From Mycobacterium kansasii ATCC 12478 (lineage in GTDB: Bacteria; Actinomycetota; Actinomycetes; Mycobacteriales; Mycobacteriaceae): a stretch of DNA of 64,000 nt. The stretch covers positions 1 to 64,000 of the forward strand of contig NC_022663.1 of the NCBI RefSeq assembly GCF_000157895.3, in the 5' to 3' direction. Both the position numbers and the translations under genes were made by a program. The notes below the pieces were generated by a model. That model was not told the DNA's origin. It did no database searches and worked only from the letters and a program-made list of their open reading frames with translations. Shown here piece by piece: positions 43,039 through 50,956 of the stretch. Positions within the stretch are counted from its first letter, which is position 1. Each line of letters starts with the position of its first letter.

Positions 43039-44220
43039 TCAGCCCCAGCGCAGCGGTAAGGTCTTGAGCGCGAACGACTTTGACGGGAACTGGATCTCGG
43101 GCGTGTATCCCGGAGCCAGGCCGAAATCGGGAATCCTCTTCAGCCACTCGCCGACCACCAGGGTCAGCTCCAAGCGCGCCAGATGAGAACCCAGGCAGCG
43201 GTGCGGCCCGCCACCAAATCCCCAGTGGCGGTGCACTTTTCCATCCATGACCAACTCGTCGGTGGACATCGCGTCGGTGCCGTCGCGATTTATCGCGGCC
43301 ATGCACAGTCGGACCGGGGAACCCGCGGGTAGTGTCATACCCCCGACTTCGACGACCCGGGTGGTGATCCGTGGCGCCACCGGGGCCGATGGCTCGAGCC
43401 GGACGATCTCCTCGATGAACACCCGGATCTGCTTGGGATTGTCGCGGAGCAGCGCGCGCAGCTCCGGCCGCCGCGCGAGTTCCAACAGGCAGAAACCCAC
43501 CGCCGCGGTCACGGTGTCCAACCCAGCCAGGATCAACAGGTGACTCAGCCCTAGCACCTCGATCTCGCTCAGTGGGTCATCGCCGATGAGCACCTGTGAC
43601 AAGACGTCCGGGCCTGGGTTCTGTTTGCGTTCGGTGATCGCTTGTGCGAGATATTCAAACAGCTCACGCGTGGCGGCGGCATCGGCCTCGGTCGGGTAAG
43701 GCCGGTCCGACATGGCAATGACGGCGTCCTTCCAGGCAATCAGGCGGTCACGGTCGGCCACCGGCAAACCGTAGAGCACCAAAAAAAGCTGAAACGGAAA
43801 CAGATTCGCGAAGTCGGCCATCGCCTCACACTCACCCCGGGGGGCGAGTGCATCGATCATGGCGATGGTGTGGGTCAACAGCGTCGGCCGCACCTTGGCC
43901 AAGGCGGCAGGGCTGAAATACGGTTGCAGGATCCTGCGGTACCGGGTGTGCTCCGGCGGATCGAAGGCGAGCGGTACCACCGGTAGGGGATTTCCCGGAG
44001 GTTGCAACGCTTCGCGAGACGAGAAAGCCTTGGTGTTGCGTAGTGCCGCGAGCACGTCTTCGCGGCGGGTGAGGTAGTACCAGCCGTTCATGAACACCAC
44101 TGGCCCCGCGTCGCGCAACGTCTTCCACCCGAGGCCCCGGTCGCTGGCCATCGGCAACGTCGAATACTCAAGCCGCGGTAGGTAAAACGCACCGGCCTGG
44201 CCGCCCTCGGTCGTGCTCAT
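43039..44220 (-). CDS. cyp143: Cytochrome P450 CYP143 family
   Basis: 393 residues, same length as Rv1785c, on the strand opposite the ESX-5 genes. I-helix motif ILAGLDTVTA, K-helix EEIVRLEP, heme loop FGGGPHRCLG with the ligand C342. It sits inside the ESX-5 locus in slow growers and is convergent with eccC5 (42 bases between stops). The divergent ferredoxin gene 240 bases away is its likely electron donor. Its relation to secretion is unknown. Confidence 0.92.
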   Translation of the reverse strand: MSTTEGGQAGAFYLPRLEYSTLPMASDRGLGWKTLRDAGPVVFMNGWYYLTRREDVLAALRNTKAFSSREALQPPGNPLPVVPLAFDPPEHTRYRRILQPYFSPAALAKVRPTLLTHTIAMIDALAPRGECEAMADFANLFPFQLFLVLYGLPVADRDRLIAWKDAVIAMSDRPYPTEADAAATRELFEYLAQAITERKQNPGPDVLSQVLIGDDPLSEIEVLGLSHLLILAGLDTVTAAVGFCLLELARRPELRALLRDNPKQIRVFIEEIVRLEPSAPVAPRITTRVVEVGGMTLPAGSPVRLCMAAINRDGTDAMSTDELVMDGKVHRHWGFGGGPHRCLGSHLARLELTLVVGEWLKRIPDFGLAPGYTPEIQFPSKSFALKTLPLRWG

Positions 44221-44461
44221 GCGCTCCCATCTCTCGTTATCCGTTCTCGCCTACCGCGGTAGCCGACGCAGCCAAAGCCGTGCTGACACTAGAAATATCG
44301 CACGCGCGGCAAATACTCACCAATCCGCCGAATGGGCACACCCACAGCCGCCTCACCCGGCGAAAGTCTCCAAGCCGTCCCGACCCGCTAATCTACCTAT
44401 CGAGTTACTTGGGCCCGTCCGGTGCGGCCGACGCGGCTGAGCTGGCCGAGGAAGGAAACCC

Positions 44462-44656
44462 GTGAAGGTTCGTCTGGAACGGTCGAGATGTGTGGGCCAC
44501 GCCCAGTGCTACGCAGTCGATCCGGAGTTATTCCCGATCGACGAATCGGGCTACTCGATCCTCGAGGAGCACCAGGTACGGCCCGAGGATGCGCAGCTGA
44601 CCCGCGATGGTGTGGCCGCGTGCCCGGAGATGGCACTCATTCTGGACGAGGACTGA
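44462..44656 (+). CDS. 3Fe-4S-type ferredoxin
   Basis: 64 residues, counterpart of Rv1786. Cluster motif C10-V-G-H-A-Q-C16 with the third cysteine C54 in ACPE: the CxxHxxC...CP pattern, in which a histidine stands where 4Fe-4S ferredoxins have a second cysteine. Such ferredoxins serve P450s, and the divergent neighbour is cyp143. GTG 44462 follows AAGGA. The protein is very acidic at its C-terminus (ALILDED), as expected for a redox partner. Confidence 0.9.
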   Translation: MKVRLERSRCVGHAQCYAVDPELFPIDESGYSILEEHQVRPEDAQLTRDGVAACPEMALILDED

Positions 44657-44891
44657 CTCACCGCGCCGAGGCCGCGTGGAGTGCGTTTGTGCAGGTGGCG
44701 CGCTGCCGGCCAAACTGTGAACTTAACGGCAGCTTAACAATAGTTTGCGGGGAATGAATTATTGGCGTTGCCGGTGCCTGAGGCCGGTTTGGCAATCTAA
44801 TGTGTTTCCTATGCAACGGTTCCGCAACAGTTCAGGTGTCGAGTGACTTTGTTACGCTGAAAGGTTTTCTCAAGGCTGAGAGCGCAAGTCG

Positions 44892-44972
44892 TTGTTGACC
44901 ATACGCCCTGAAGCGGCCGTCGCGGTGGCCGCAGCAGATTGCGGTATCGGCCTCAACGGTGAAAGCCCGCAG
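44892..44972 (+). pseudogene. PE gene relic upstream of first ESX-5 PPE
   Basis: In the 513-base gap after the ferredoxin, one frame reads TIRPEAAVAVAAADCGIG. Aligned without gaps to TTQPEALAAAASSLQGIG of the window's PE19, 9 of 18 residues agree, including PEA and GIG. Similarity ends after about 27 codons, and the frame continues as arginine-rich nonsense. It looks like the N-terminus of a decayed PE gene in the place where a PE partner would precede the PPE. The remaining gap (44657-44891, 44973-45169) shows no gene. Confidence 0.45.
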
Positions 44973-45169
44973 CGGCGCCGGCCCGCTCCAAGAGGAGGCG
45001 AGCGGGAAACCGCGCAGCGGGCCCGCGGCATCGCAAGTCGGATCCCGTCAGATCCTCGGGGACCCGAATTCGCTGTCTGGCAACCGGTTTGCGACCAGGC
45101 TGGAAGTTCCATCAAGCAGATGCCGCAACTGCATCGCCGACGCGATCATGGTGGCTAAGGGGGGTTGAG

Positions 45170-46348
45170 TTGGACTTCGGGGCGTTACCGCCGGAGATTA
45201 ATTCGGGCCGCATGTATGCGGGCCCGGGATCGGGATCCATGATGGCTGCCGCCGCAGCCTGGGATGATCTGGCCGCGGAATTAGCCTCGGCTGCGTCCGG
45301 ATACGAATCGGTCATAGCCGAACTGACCGGTTCGCCCTGGATGGGTCCGGCATCGCTGTCCATGGTGGCTGCAGCCAGACCCTATATCGCATGGCTGAGT
45401 GGTGCCTCCGCCTTGGCGGAGCAAGCGGGGATGCAGGGCCGGGCTGCCGCAGCTGCCTATGAGACGGCGTTTGTGATGACCGTGCCTCCGCCGGCGATCG
45501 CGGCCAACCGCTTGTTACTGATGACCCTTATCGCGACCAACTTTTTCGGACAGAACACACCGGCGATCGCGGCTACCGAAGCGCACTACGCCGAGATGTG
45601 GGCACAGGACGCTGCCGCCATGTACGGCTATGCCGGCGCATCGGCGACTGCTTCGGAATTGACTCCATTCGCAGATCCCGGAACCACCACCGATCCAGCG
45701 GGTTTGGCCGCTCAATCAGCGGCGGTGGCCAAGGCTGCTGCCACGCCTGCGGGCACCTCCGCACCGGCCTTGTCGTCGGCGGATCCGGGTTTGGTGTCGA
45801 CTGCGGCGGTGCCTCAACTGCTGCAACAGCTTTCGACGTCAACGTTAGCCGGATCGCTGAATCCCAACGATTGGTGGATCGTGCAGACGCTAGGTTCGAT
45901 CAATAGCGCGCAAAGGGTTTCAGTGGTTCGTACCCTGGGCTTGTCGTACTTCGCCATGGGCATTCCGCAGTTCATTGCCTCGATCGGGCAGCAGTTGACG
46001 TTTGGCAGCGGAACGACGGCCGGTTCCGGCGGCGCCTGGTATGCGACACCACAATTCGCGGGCCTGGGTACCGGGGCCGGTCGCGCTGCCGCGTCGGCGA
46101 GTCTGGCGAGCGCGAACAAGATCGGCGCGCTTTCGGTGCCACCGACTTGGGTCGGTTCCTCTGCCGAAGTCGAGCGCGCCGCAGCGGGACTGGTCAGTGC
46201 CGACGTCGGCACGAATTCCCAGGGAGGAGTACAGGGTTTACTCCGTGGAATACCGCTGGGATCGGGTGCTGCTCGGCGCGGCGGCGGCATTGGGCACCGA
46301 TATGGCTTCCGCTACAGCGTCCTTACCCGCCCGCCGTCGGCCGGATAG
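45170..46348 (+). CDS. PPE-SVP family protein (ESX-5 locus, first PPE)
   Basis: 392 residues from TTG 45170, with AAGGGGGG just upstream. PPE domain 1-180 (LDFGALPPEINSGRMYAGPGSGSMM, PWMGPASLSM, NFFGQNTPAIAATEAHYAEMWAQD). The PPE-SVP motif GALSVPPTW lies in the C-terminal part, ending GHRYGFRYSVLTRPPSAG. NPNDWW and GSGGAWYATPQFAGLG resemble my memory of PPE27 (Rv1790) rather than PPE25, although it occupies the PPE25 position after the ferredoxin. The PE partner is presumably PE18 just downstream. Secreted by ESX-5 with an EspG5 chaperone. Confidence 0.88.
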   Translation: MDFGALPPEINSGRMYAGPGSGSMMAAAAAWDDLAAELASAASGYESVIAELTGSPWMGPASLSMVAAARPYIAWLSGASALAEQAGMQGRAAAAAYETAFVMTVPPPAIAANRLLLMTLIATNFFGQNTPAIAATEAHYAEMWAQDAAAMYGYAGASATASELTPFADPGTTTDPAGLAAQSAAVAKAAATPAGTSAPALSSADPGLVSTAAVPQLLQQLSTSTLAGSLNPNDWWIVQTLGSINSAQRVSVVRTLGLSYFAMGIPQFIASIGQQLTFGSGTTAGSGGAWYATPQFAGLGTGAGRAAASASLASANKIGALSVPPTWVGSSAEVERAAAGLVSADVGTNSQGGVQGLLRGIPLGSGAARRGGGIGHRYGFRYSVLTRPPSAG

Positions 46349-46484
46349 GGCGATGAAGCACTCATGGTCCACCACAGGAGTGACATGCGGCCCGACGCTG
46401 CTCGAGCCGCCCGAATCGAGCCATGTCGTTAGTAACTGCGCTCTCAAACCCTATGAACCTGAAGGTAATTGAGGAGGAGATCAG

Positions 46485-46784
46485 GTGTCGTTTGTGACAA
46501 CACAGCCAGCGGCGCTGGCGGTAGCCGCTAACACGTTGGAGGGGATCGGCTCGGCCTTGAGCTCCCAGAACGCGGCCGCGGCGGCTCCGACCACGGGCGT
46601 CGTTCCGGCGGCAGTCGACGAGGTGTCTGCGCTGGCGGCAGCGCAGTTCGCGGCGCATGCCGAGATGTATCAGGTCGTGAGCTCGCAGGCTTCCGCGATT
46701 CACGAAATGTTTGCCAGCACGTTGACGATCAGTTCGGGGTCCTATGCGGCCACCGAGGCGGCCAATGCGGCCGCGGCCGGTTAG
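46485..46784 (+). CDS. PE18: PE family protein PE18
   Basis: 99 residues, PE domain only, no PGRS. GTG 46485 follows GAGGAGGAGATCAG. Helical hairpin SFVTTQPAALAVAANTLEGIG ... ISSGSYAATEAANAAAAG, with the secretion motif Y87-AAT-E91. Fourteen bases before PPE26, with which it forms the usual PE-PPE heterodimer. PE18/PE19 and PPE25-27 are the PE/PPE set retained inside the ESX-5 locus and are known immunodominant ESX-5 substrates. Confidence 0.9.
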   Translation: MSFVTTQPAALAVAANTLEGIGSALSSQNAAAAAPTTGVVPAAVDEVSALAAAQFAAHAEMYQVVSSQASAIHEMFASTLTISSGSYAATEAANAAAAG

Positions 46785-46798
46785 AAAGGAATAGCGTG

Positions 46799-48028
46799 AT
46801 GGATTTTGGTGCGTTGCCGCCGGAGGTCAATTCGGGGCGGATGTATTCGGGTCCGGGGTCGGCGCCGATGGCGGCTGCGGCGACGGCCTGGAATAGCTTG
46901 GCTGTCGAGTTGAGTTCGGCGGCTAGGGGCTATGAGGCGGTGGTCACTCAGCTCAGCAGCGAGGAATGGATGGGGCCGGCGTCGGCGACGATGGCCGAGG
47001 CGGTAGCCCCGTACGTGGCGTGGACGGGTGCCGCGGCGACTCACGCTGAGCAGGCCGCTGCCCAGGCCAGGGCGGCGGCTGCCGCGTTCGAGACGGCGTT
47101 TGCCGCGGTGGTGCCCCCACCGCTGATTGCGGCCAATCGTGCGCAATTAGCCCAGGCGATTGCGACCAATGTCTTCGGGCAGAACACGTCGGTGATTGCG
47201 GCGCTGGAAGCTCAATACGGCGAGATGTGGGCCCAAGATGCCGCGGCGATGTACAGCTACGCAGGCAACTCGGCCCATGCTGCGGCGGTGACTCCGTTCA
47301 CGTCGCCGCCGCAGATCACCAGCCCCACCGCGCAAGCTGGGCAGACCGCGGCCGTCGCCGCAGCCACCGGCACCTCGGCCGGTTCGGCCCAGCAAACGCT
47401 GAATCAATTTCTTTCCGCGATACCCACTACGTTGGGAGGTCTGGCCGCGCCGGTGACCGGACCCATCGGCACCGAGGTCGGCTTCCTGCAATCGGCGCAG
47501 GGTCCGCTGACGGGGTTGTGGCAGGTCTTGTTCGGGACCAGCACCTTCCCCAACTCGATTTCGGGGTTTCTAACTGCCTATACGCCCTACGCGGGCTTCT
47601 TCTACAACACCGAGGGGTTGCCGTACTTCAGTATCGGTATGGCCAACAACTTCGTCCAGTCGGCCAAGACCTTGGGATTGATCGGTGGGTCAGCTCCGGC
47701 GGCGGCTGCCGGCGCTGCCGCCAAGGGTTTACCTGGGTTGGGCGGCCTGCTCGGTGGCGGCGGCTCGGTGTCGGGGGGTTTGGGCAATGCGGCCTCGGTG
47801 GGCAAGTTGTCGGTGCCGCCGGTGTGGAGTGGACAGCTGCCGGGCGCGATGCATCCCGGAGGTGCGCCGCTGCCGGTGAGTGCCATCACCGCCGCGCCCG
47901 AGGCGGGCGCGGGCAACCTGCTCGGTGGCATGCCGCTGGCCGGCGCTGGCGCCGGCGCTGCGGCGGGAGCCGGGCCCCGCTACGGCTTCCGGCCCACCGT
48001 CATGGCCCGCCCACCTTTCGCCGGCTGA
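46799..48028 (+). CDS. PPE26: PPE family protein PPE26
   Basis: 409 residues from ATG 46799, AAAGGA upstream. PPE domain MDFGALPPEVNSGRMYSGPGSAPM ... NVFGQNTSVIAALEAQYGEMWAQD; the C-terminal half carries FFYNTEGLPYFSIGMANNF and the SVP motif GKLSVPPVW, ending GPRYGFRPTVMARPPFAG, matching Rv1789. Partner of PE18 (14-base gap, co-transcribed). ESX-5 substrate and TLR2-active in M. tuberculosis. The EspG5-binding tip would lie in the hh motif region of residues 120-145. Confidence 0.92.
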   Translation: MDFGALPPEVNSGRMYSGPGSAPMAAAATAWNSLAVELSSAARGYEAVVTQLSSEEWMGPASATMAEAVAPYVAWTGAAATHAEQAAAQARAAAAAFETAFAAVVPPPLIAANRAQLAQAIATNVFGQNTSVIAALEAQYGEMWAQDAAAMYSYAGNSAHAAAVTPFTSPPQITSPTAQAGQTAAVAAATGTSAGSAQQTLNQFLSAIPTTLGGLAAPVTGPIGTEVGFLQSAQGPLTGLWQVLFGTSTFPNSISGFLTAYTPYAGFFYNTEGLPYFSIGMANNFVQSAKTLGLIGGSAPAAAAGAAAKGLPGLGGLLGGGGSVSGGLGNAASVGKLSVPPVWSGQLPGAMHPGGAPLPVSAITAAPEAGAGNLLGGMPLAGAGAGAAAGAGPRYGFRPTVMARPPFAG

Positions 48029-48416
48029 CGACGGCCAAGCTGTGCCGTGTTTCGCCGACGCCGCATCACCGACCCGGAACGCGCCAGCATGTCCGCAATG
48101 CATGATGGGCTTGCACGACACCGCGTCATGAGCTGGGTGGCCGTGATCCGGCCAAGCTGCGCGGCAGCCGGAACGCAGTGGTCAGCAGATCTTGACGGGT
48201 TTCGACACCTACCTTGCCAAGGGTTTGGGCGGGAGTTTGCTGAGCGGACGACAAACAGCCCTTCTCGCTGTTACTGTGTCGTTACCACAGGTGAATTTGC
48301 CGTGCCAACACGTGAACACTTGCTAAATGGTGACGTTGAAAGCAAACTGGCGCCGCGCGGTCATCTACTCTCTTGCAGTAGAGCGGTGCCGGGGACAATC
48401 GAGGGAGGAAAACAGT
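48029..48416. other. PPE26-PE19 intergenic region
   Basis: 388 bases where H37Rv carries PPE27. No PPE sequence is recognisable in any frame here. It holds a promoter-like A/T patch (GGTGAATTTGCCGTGCCAAC at about 48290) and the GAGGGAGG ribosome site of PE19. Confidence 0.4.
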
Positions 48417-48716
48417 ATGTCATTTGTGACCACACAGCCGGAAGCTCTGGCCGCTGCGGCGTCGAGCCTGCAGGGTATCGGCACCACGATGAGCGCCCAG
48501 AACGCCGCTGCGGCGGCCCCGACGACGGGGGTCGTACCAGCGGCCGCCGACGAGGTATCGGCGTTGACCGCGGCTCAATTCGCCGCACACGCGCAGATGT
48601 ACCAAGCGGTCAGCGCCCAAGCCGCCGCGATTCACGAGATGTTCGTTAACACCTTGGCGACCAGTTCCGGTTCGTATGCGGCCACCGAGGCCGCCAACGC
48701 CGCCGCTGCCGGCTGA
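48417..48716 (+). CDS. PE19: PE family protein PE19
   Basis: 99 residues from ATG 48417, GAGGGAGG upstream. MSFVTTQPEALAAAASSLQGIG ... TAAQFAAHAQMYQAVSAQAAAIHEMFVNTLATSSGSYAATEAANAAAAG; secretion motif Y87-AAT-E91. Nearly identical in composition to PE18 with about 20 differences. No PPE follows directly (esxM is next), so it may pair with the first PPE or with distant PPE proteins. PE19 of M. tuberculosis is linked to outer-membrane permeability. Confidence 0.9.
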   Translation: MSFVTTQPEALAAAASSLQGIGTTMSAQNAAAAAPTTGVVPAAADEVSALTAAQFAAHAQMYQAVSAQAAAIHEMFVNTLATSSGSYAATEAANAAAAG

Positions 48717-48978
48717 CCCACGCTGGTAGTTGTGGACCGGGGGCGGGATGCGGTTACGGACGTGGGTCATTGCGGGAGCGCGCCCACGCGGCCGAGTCTG
48801 TGCTCCGGACGCCGCACTCATCGATTCCGATGTTGCGGTCGGAGCCCGATGTCCGTGTCGCCGTGCCGCGACGCCCGGTGCGCGTCGGCTGGAAAGGGGG
48901 GATCATCCACAGTTCTCCGGTCGGCGGTTGCGTGAGCGCGTAGCTGGCTGGTCATCGCACCCGCAAACAACAGACGAC

Positions 48979-49036
48979 AAATGATCCAAATGATCCAAAT
49001 GATCCAGGCAAGATCTAGGCAATAATCTAGGCAATA
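48979..49036 (+). repeat. Tandem repeats upstream of esxM
   Basis: Three perfect copies of AAATGATCC (48979-49005), followed by two perfect copies of ATCTAGGCAATA (49013-49036), ending 13 bases before the esxM GTG and merging with its AAGGAG ribosome site. The rest of the 333-base PE19-esxM gap has no gene. Copy number could affect esxMN expression. Confidence 0.75.
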
Positions 49037-49049
49037 AGGAGAAATTCAG

Positions 49050-49346
49050 GTGACTTCACGCTTTATGACCGACCCGCACGAGATGCGGGCGATGGCGGGC
49101 CGCTTCGAGGTGCACGCTCAGACGGTTGAGGACGAGGCCCGCCGGATGTGGGCGTCCTCGCAGAACATCTCCGGCGCGGGCTGGAGCGGTCTGGCCGAGG
49201 CCACCTCGCTGGACACCATGGGCCAGATGAACCAGGCCTTCCGCAACATTGTGAACATGCTGCACGGAGTGCGTGACGGGCTGATCCGCGACGCCAACAA
49301 CTACGAGCAGCAAGAGCAGGCCTCCCAGCAGATCCTCAGCAGCTAG
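49050..49346 (+). CDS. esxM: WXG100 protein EsxM (QILSS subfamily)
   Basis: 98 residues, full length and ending SQQILSS. W45-S-G47 turn, C-terminal secretion signal Y85-EQQ-E89. GTG 49050 after AAGGAG. Modern M. tuberculosis lineages carry a truncated EsxM; this copy is complete, as in ancestral forms (from memory). It forms a heterodimer with EsxN and is exported by ESX-5. It is followed by esxN after 50 bases. Confidence 0.93.
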   Translation: MTSRFMTDPHEMRAMAGRFEVHAQTVEDEARRMWASSQNISGAGWSGLAEATSLDTMGQMNQAFRNIVNMLHGVRDGLIRDANNYEQQEQASQQILSS

Positions 49347-49396
49347 CGCCCAAAGCCACAGCTGCGTACGCTTTCACTGGTTAGGAGAACACCACA

Positions 49397-49681
49397 ATGA
49401 CCATTAATTACCAGTTCGGCGATGTCGACGCCCACGGCGCCACGATTCGTGCCCAGGCGGCGTCGCTCGAGGCCGAGCACCAGGCCATCGTTCGCGATGT
49501 GCTGGCTGCCGGCGACTTCTGGGGCGGCGCCGGTTCGGTGGCTTGCCAGGAGTTCATCACCCAGTTGGGTCGCAACTTCCAGGTGATCTACGAGCAGGCC
49601 AACGCCCACGGCCAGAAGGTCCAGGCCGCCGGCAGCAACATGGCGCAGACCGACAGCGCCGTCGGCTCCAGCTGGGCCTAA
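49397..49681 (+). CDS. esxN: WXG100 protein EsxN (Mtb9.9 subfamily)
   Basis: 94 residues. MTINYQFGDVDAHGATIRAQAASLEAEHQAI, W42-G-G44 turn in DFWGGAGS, ending DSAVGSSWA; Mtb9.9-type, partner of EsxM. ATG 49397 follows AGGAGAAC. Core ESX-5 substrate needed for function of the machinery. A strong hairpin lies 17 bases after the stop. Confidence 0.93.
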   Translation: MTINYQFGDVDAHGATIRAQAASLEAEHQAIVRDVLAAGDFWGGAGSVACQEFITQLGRNFQVIYEQANAHGQKVQAAGSNMAQTDSAVGSSWA

Positions 49682-49697
49682 AACCGAACTCCAGGCG

Positions 49698-49729
49698 CGG
49701 CAGCACACCAACTACCGGGTGTGCTGCCG
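49698..49729 (+). terminator. Strong hairpin after esxN
   Basis: CGGCAGCACACC (49698-49709) and GGTGTGCTGCCG (49718-49729): a perfect 12-base stem with an 8-base loop, no U-tract. It lies between esxN and espG5, so it could terminate most esxMN transcripts or stabilise their 3' end while letting some polymerase through into espG5. Confidence 0.6.
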
Positions 49730-49780
49730 TGTCCTGCAGTTGACCGGCAGTCGAACAACTGAAGACCCCTGAGGTTAGGC

Positions 49781-50683
49781 ATGGATCAACAGAGCACGCG
49801 CACCGATATCACCGTCAACGTCGACGGCTTCTGGATGCTCCAGGCGTTGCTGGATATCCGGCACGTTGCGCCCGAACTGCGGTGCCGGCCGTACGTATCC
49901 ACCGACAACAACGACTGGCTGAATGAGCATCCCGGAATGGCGGTCATGCGCGAGCAGGGCATTGTCGTCGGAGACACGGTCAACGAACAGGTGGCCGCCC
50001 GAATGAGGGTGCTCGCCGCGCCGGACCTCGAGGTCGTAGCCCTGCTCTCCCGGGGCAAGTTGCTGTACGGGGTAGTCGATGACGAGAACCAGCCGCCCGG
50101 TTCGCGCGACATTCCGGACAACGAGTTCCGGGTGGTGCTGGCCCGCCGGGGCCAGCACTGGGTGTCCGCGGTGCGGGTGGGCAACGACATCACCGTCGAC
50201 GACGTTTCGGTAACCGACAGCGCATCGATCGCCGCACTGGTGATCGACGGGCTGGAATCGATTCACCACGCCGACCCTGCTGCGATCAATGCGGTCAATG
50301 TGCCTTTGGAGGAGATGCTGGAGGCCACCAAGTCATGGCAGGAATCCGGCTTCAACGTCTTTTCCGGCGGGGATTTACGGCGAATGGGTATCAGCGCCTC
50401 CACGGTGGCCGCGCTGGGCCAGGCGTTATCAGATCCTGCGGCCGAGGTCGCGGTTTATGCGCGGCAGTACCGAGATGATGCCAAGGGTCCGAGCGCCTCG
50501 GTGCTGTCCCTTAAGGACGGATCTGGTGGGCGTATCGCGCTCTACCAGCAGGCGCGAACCGCGGGCTCCGGGGAGGCGTGGCTGGCTATCTGCCCGGCAA
50601 CCCCGCAATTGGTGCAAGTCGGGGTGAAGACCGTGTTGGACACGCTGCCGTACGGCGAGTGGAAAACACACAGCAGGGTTTAA
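49781..50683 (+). CDS. espG5: ESX-5 chaperone EspG5
   Basis: 300 residues, same length as Rv1794. ATG 49781 (MDQQSTRTDITVNVDGFWMLQALLDI). Alpha/beta EspG fold, including VALLSRGKLLYGVVDDENQPPGSRDIPDNEFRVVLARRGQHWVSAVRVGND and the C-terminal LVQVGVKTVLDTLPYGEW. It binds the tip of PPE proteins in PE-PPE dimers in the cytosol and delivers them to EccC5. All PPE proteins of this window have the features of its clients. No membrane segment. Confidence 0.93.
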   Translation: MDQQSTRTDITVNVDGFWMLQALLDIRHVAPELRCRPYVSTDNNDWLNEHPGMAVMREQGIVVGDTVNEQVAARMRVLAAPDLEVVALLSRGKLLYGVVDDENQPPGSRDIPDNEFRVVLARRGQHWVSAVRVGNDITVDDVSVTDSASIAALVIDGLESIHHADPAAINAVNVPLEEMLEATKSWQESGFNVFSGGDLRRMGISASTVAALGQALSDPAAEVAVYARQYRDDAKGPSASVLSLKDGSGGRIALYQQARTAGSGEAWLAICPATPQLVQVGVKTVLDTLPYGEWKTHSRV

Positions 50684-50827
50684 CAACGCTGTTACGAAAA
50701 ACGAAGTGTTACAACGCTTTCAAACATAGAATGCGAGCCAGATGCGGACCGGGCATACTGCTCTGGTAGCGGCTGCAAAATTGAAAAGCAAACGTCAACC
50801 ACAACCATTAGTCGCGAGGCGAGGCAA

Positions 50828-50956
50828 ATGAATTCGGAGTTGGTCGATCCGCAACTCACCGGGGGCGACGCCTCGGTGAGCTCACCGACGGTGCCCCGGG
50901 CGCGGCTGAAGTCATGGGCTACCACGTTCGCCACGGCAGGGGGTACAGGACGATGA
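50828..50956 (+). CDS. Small ORF coupled to eccD5 (42 aa)
   Basis: 42 residues starting MNSELVDPQLTGGDASVSS, in the 269-base gap between espG5 and eccD5. ATG 50828 is preceded by a GCGAGGCGAGGCA stretch, and the stop forms an ATGA overlap with the eccD5 start. It is hydrophilic, with no signal or cluster motif. It may be a leader that couples eccD5 translation or an unannotated small ESX-5 protein. Too small for confident calling. Confidence 0.35.
   Translation: MNSELVDPQLTGGDASVSSPTVPRARLKSWATTFATAGGTGR

Noticed and set aside
48979..49036. CRISPR array
   Set aside because: Short direct repeats without spacers; simple tandem repeats. No array or cas gene was seen anywhere in the window.
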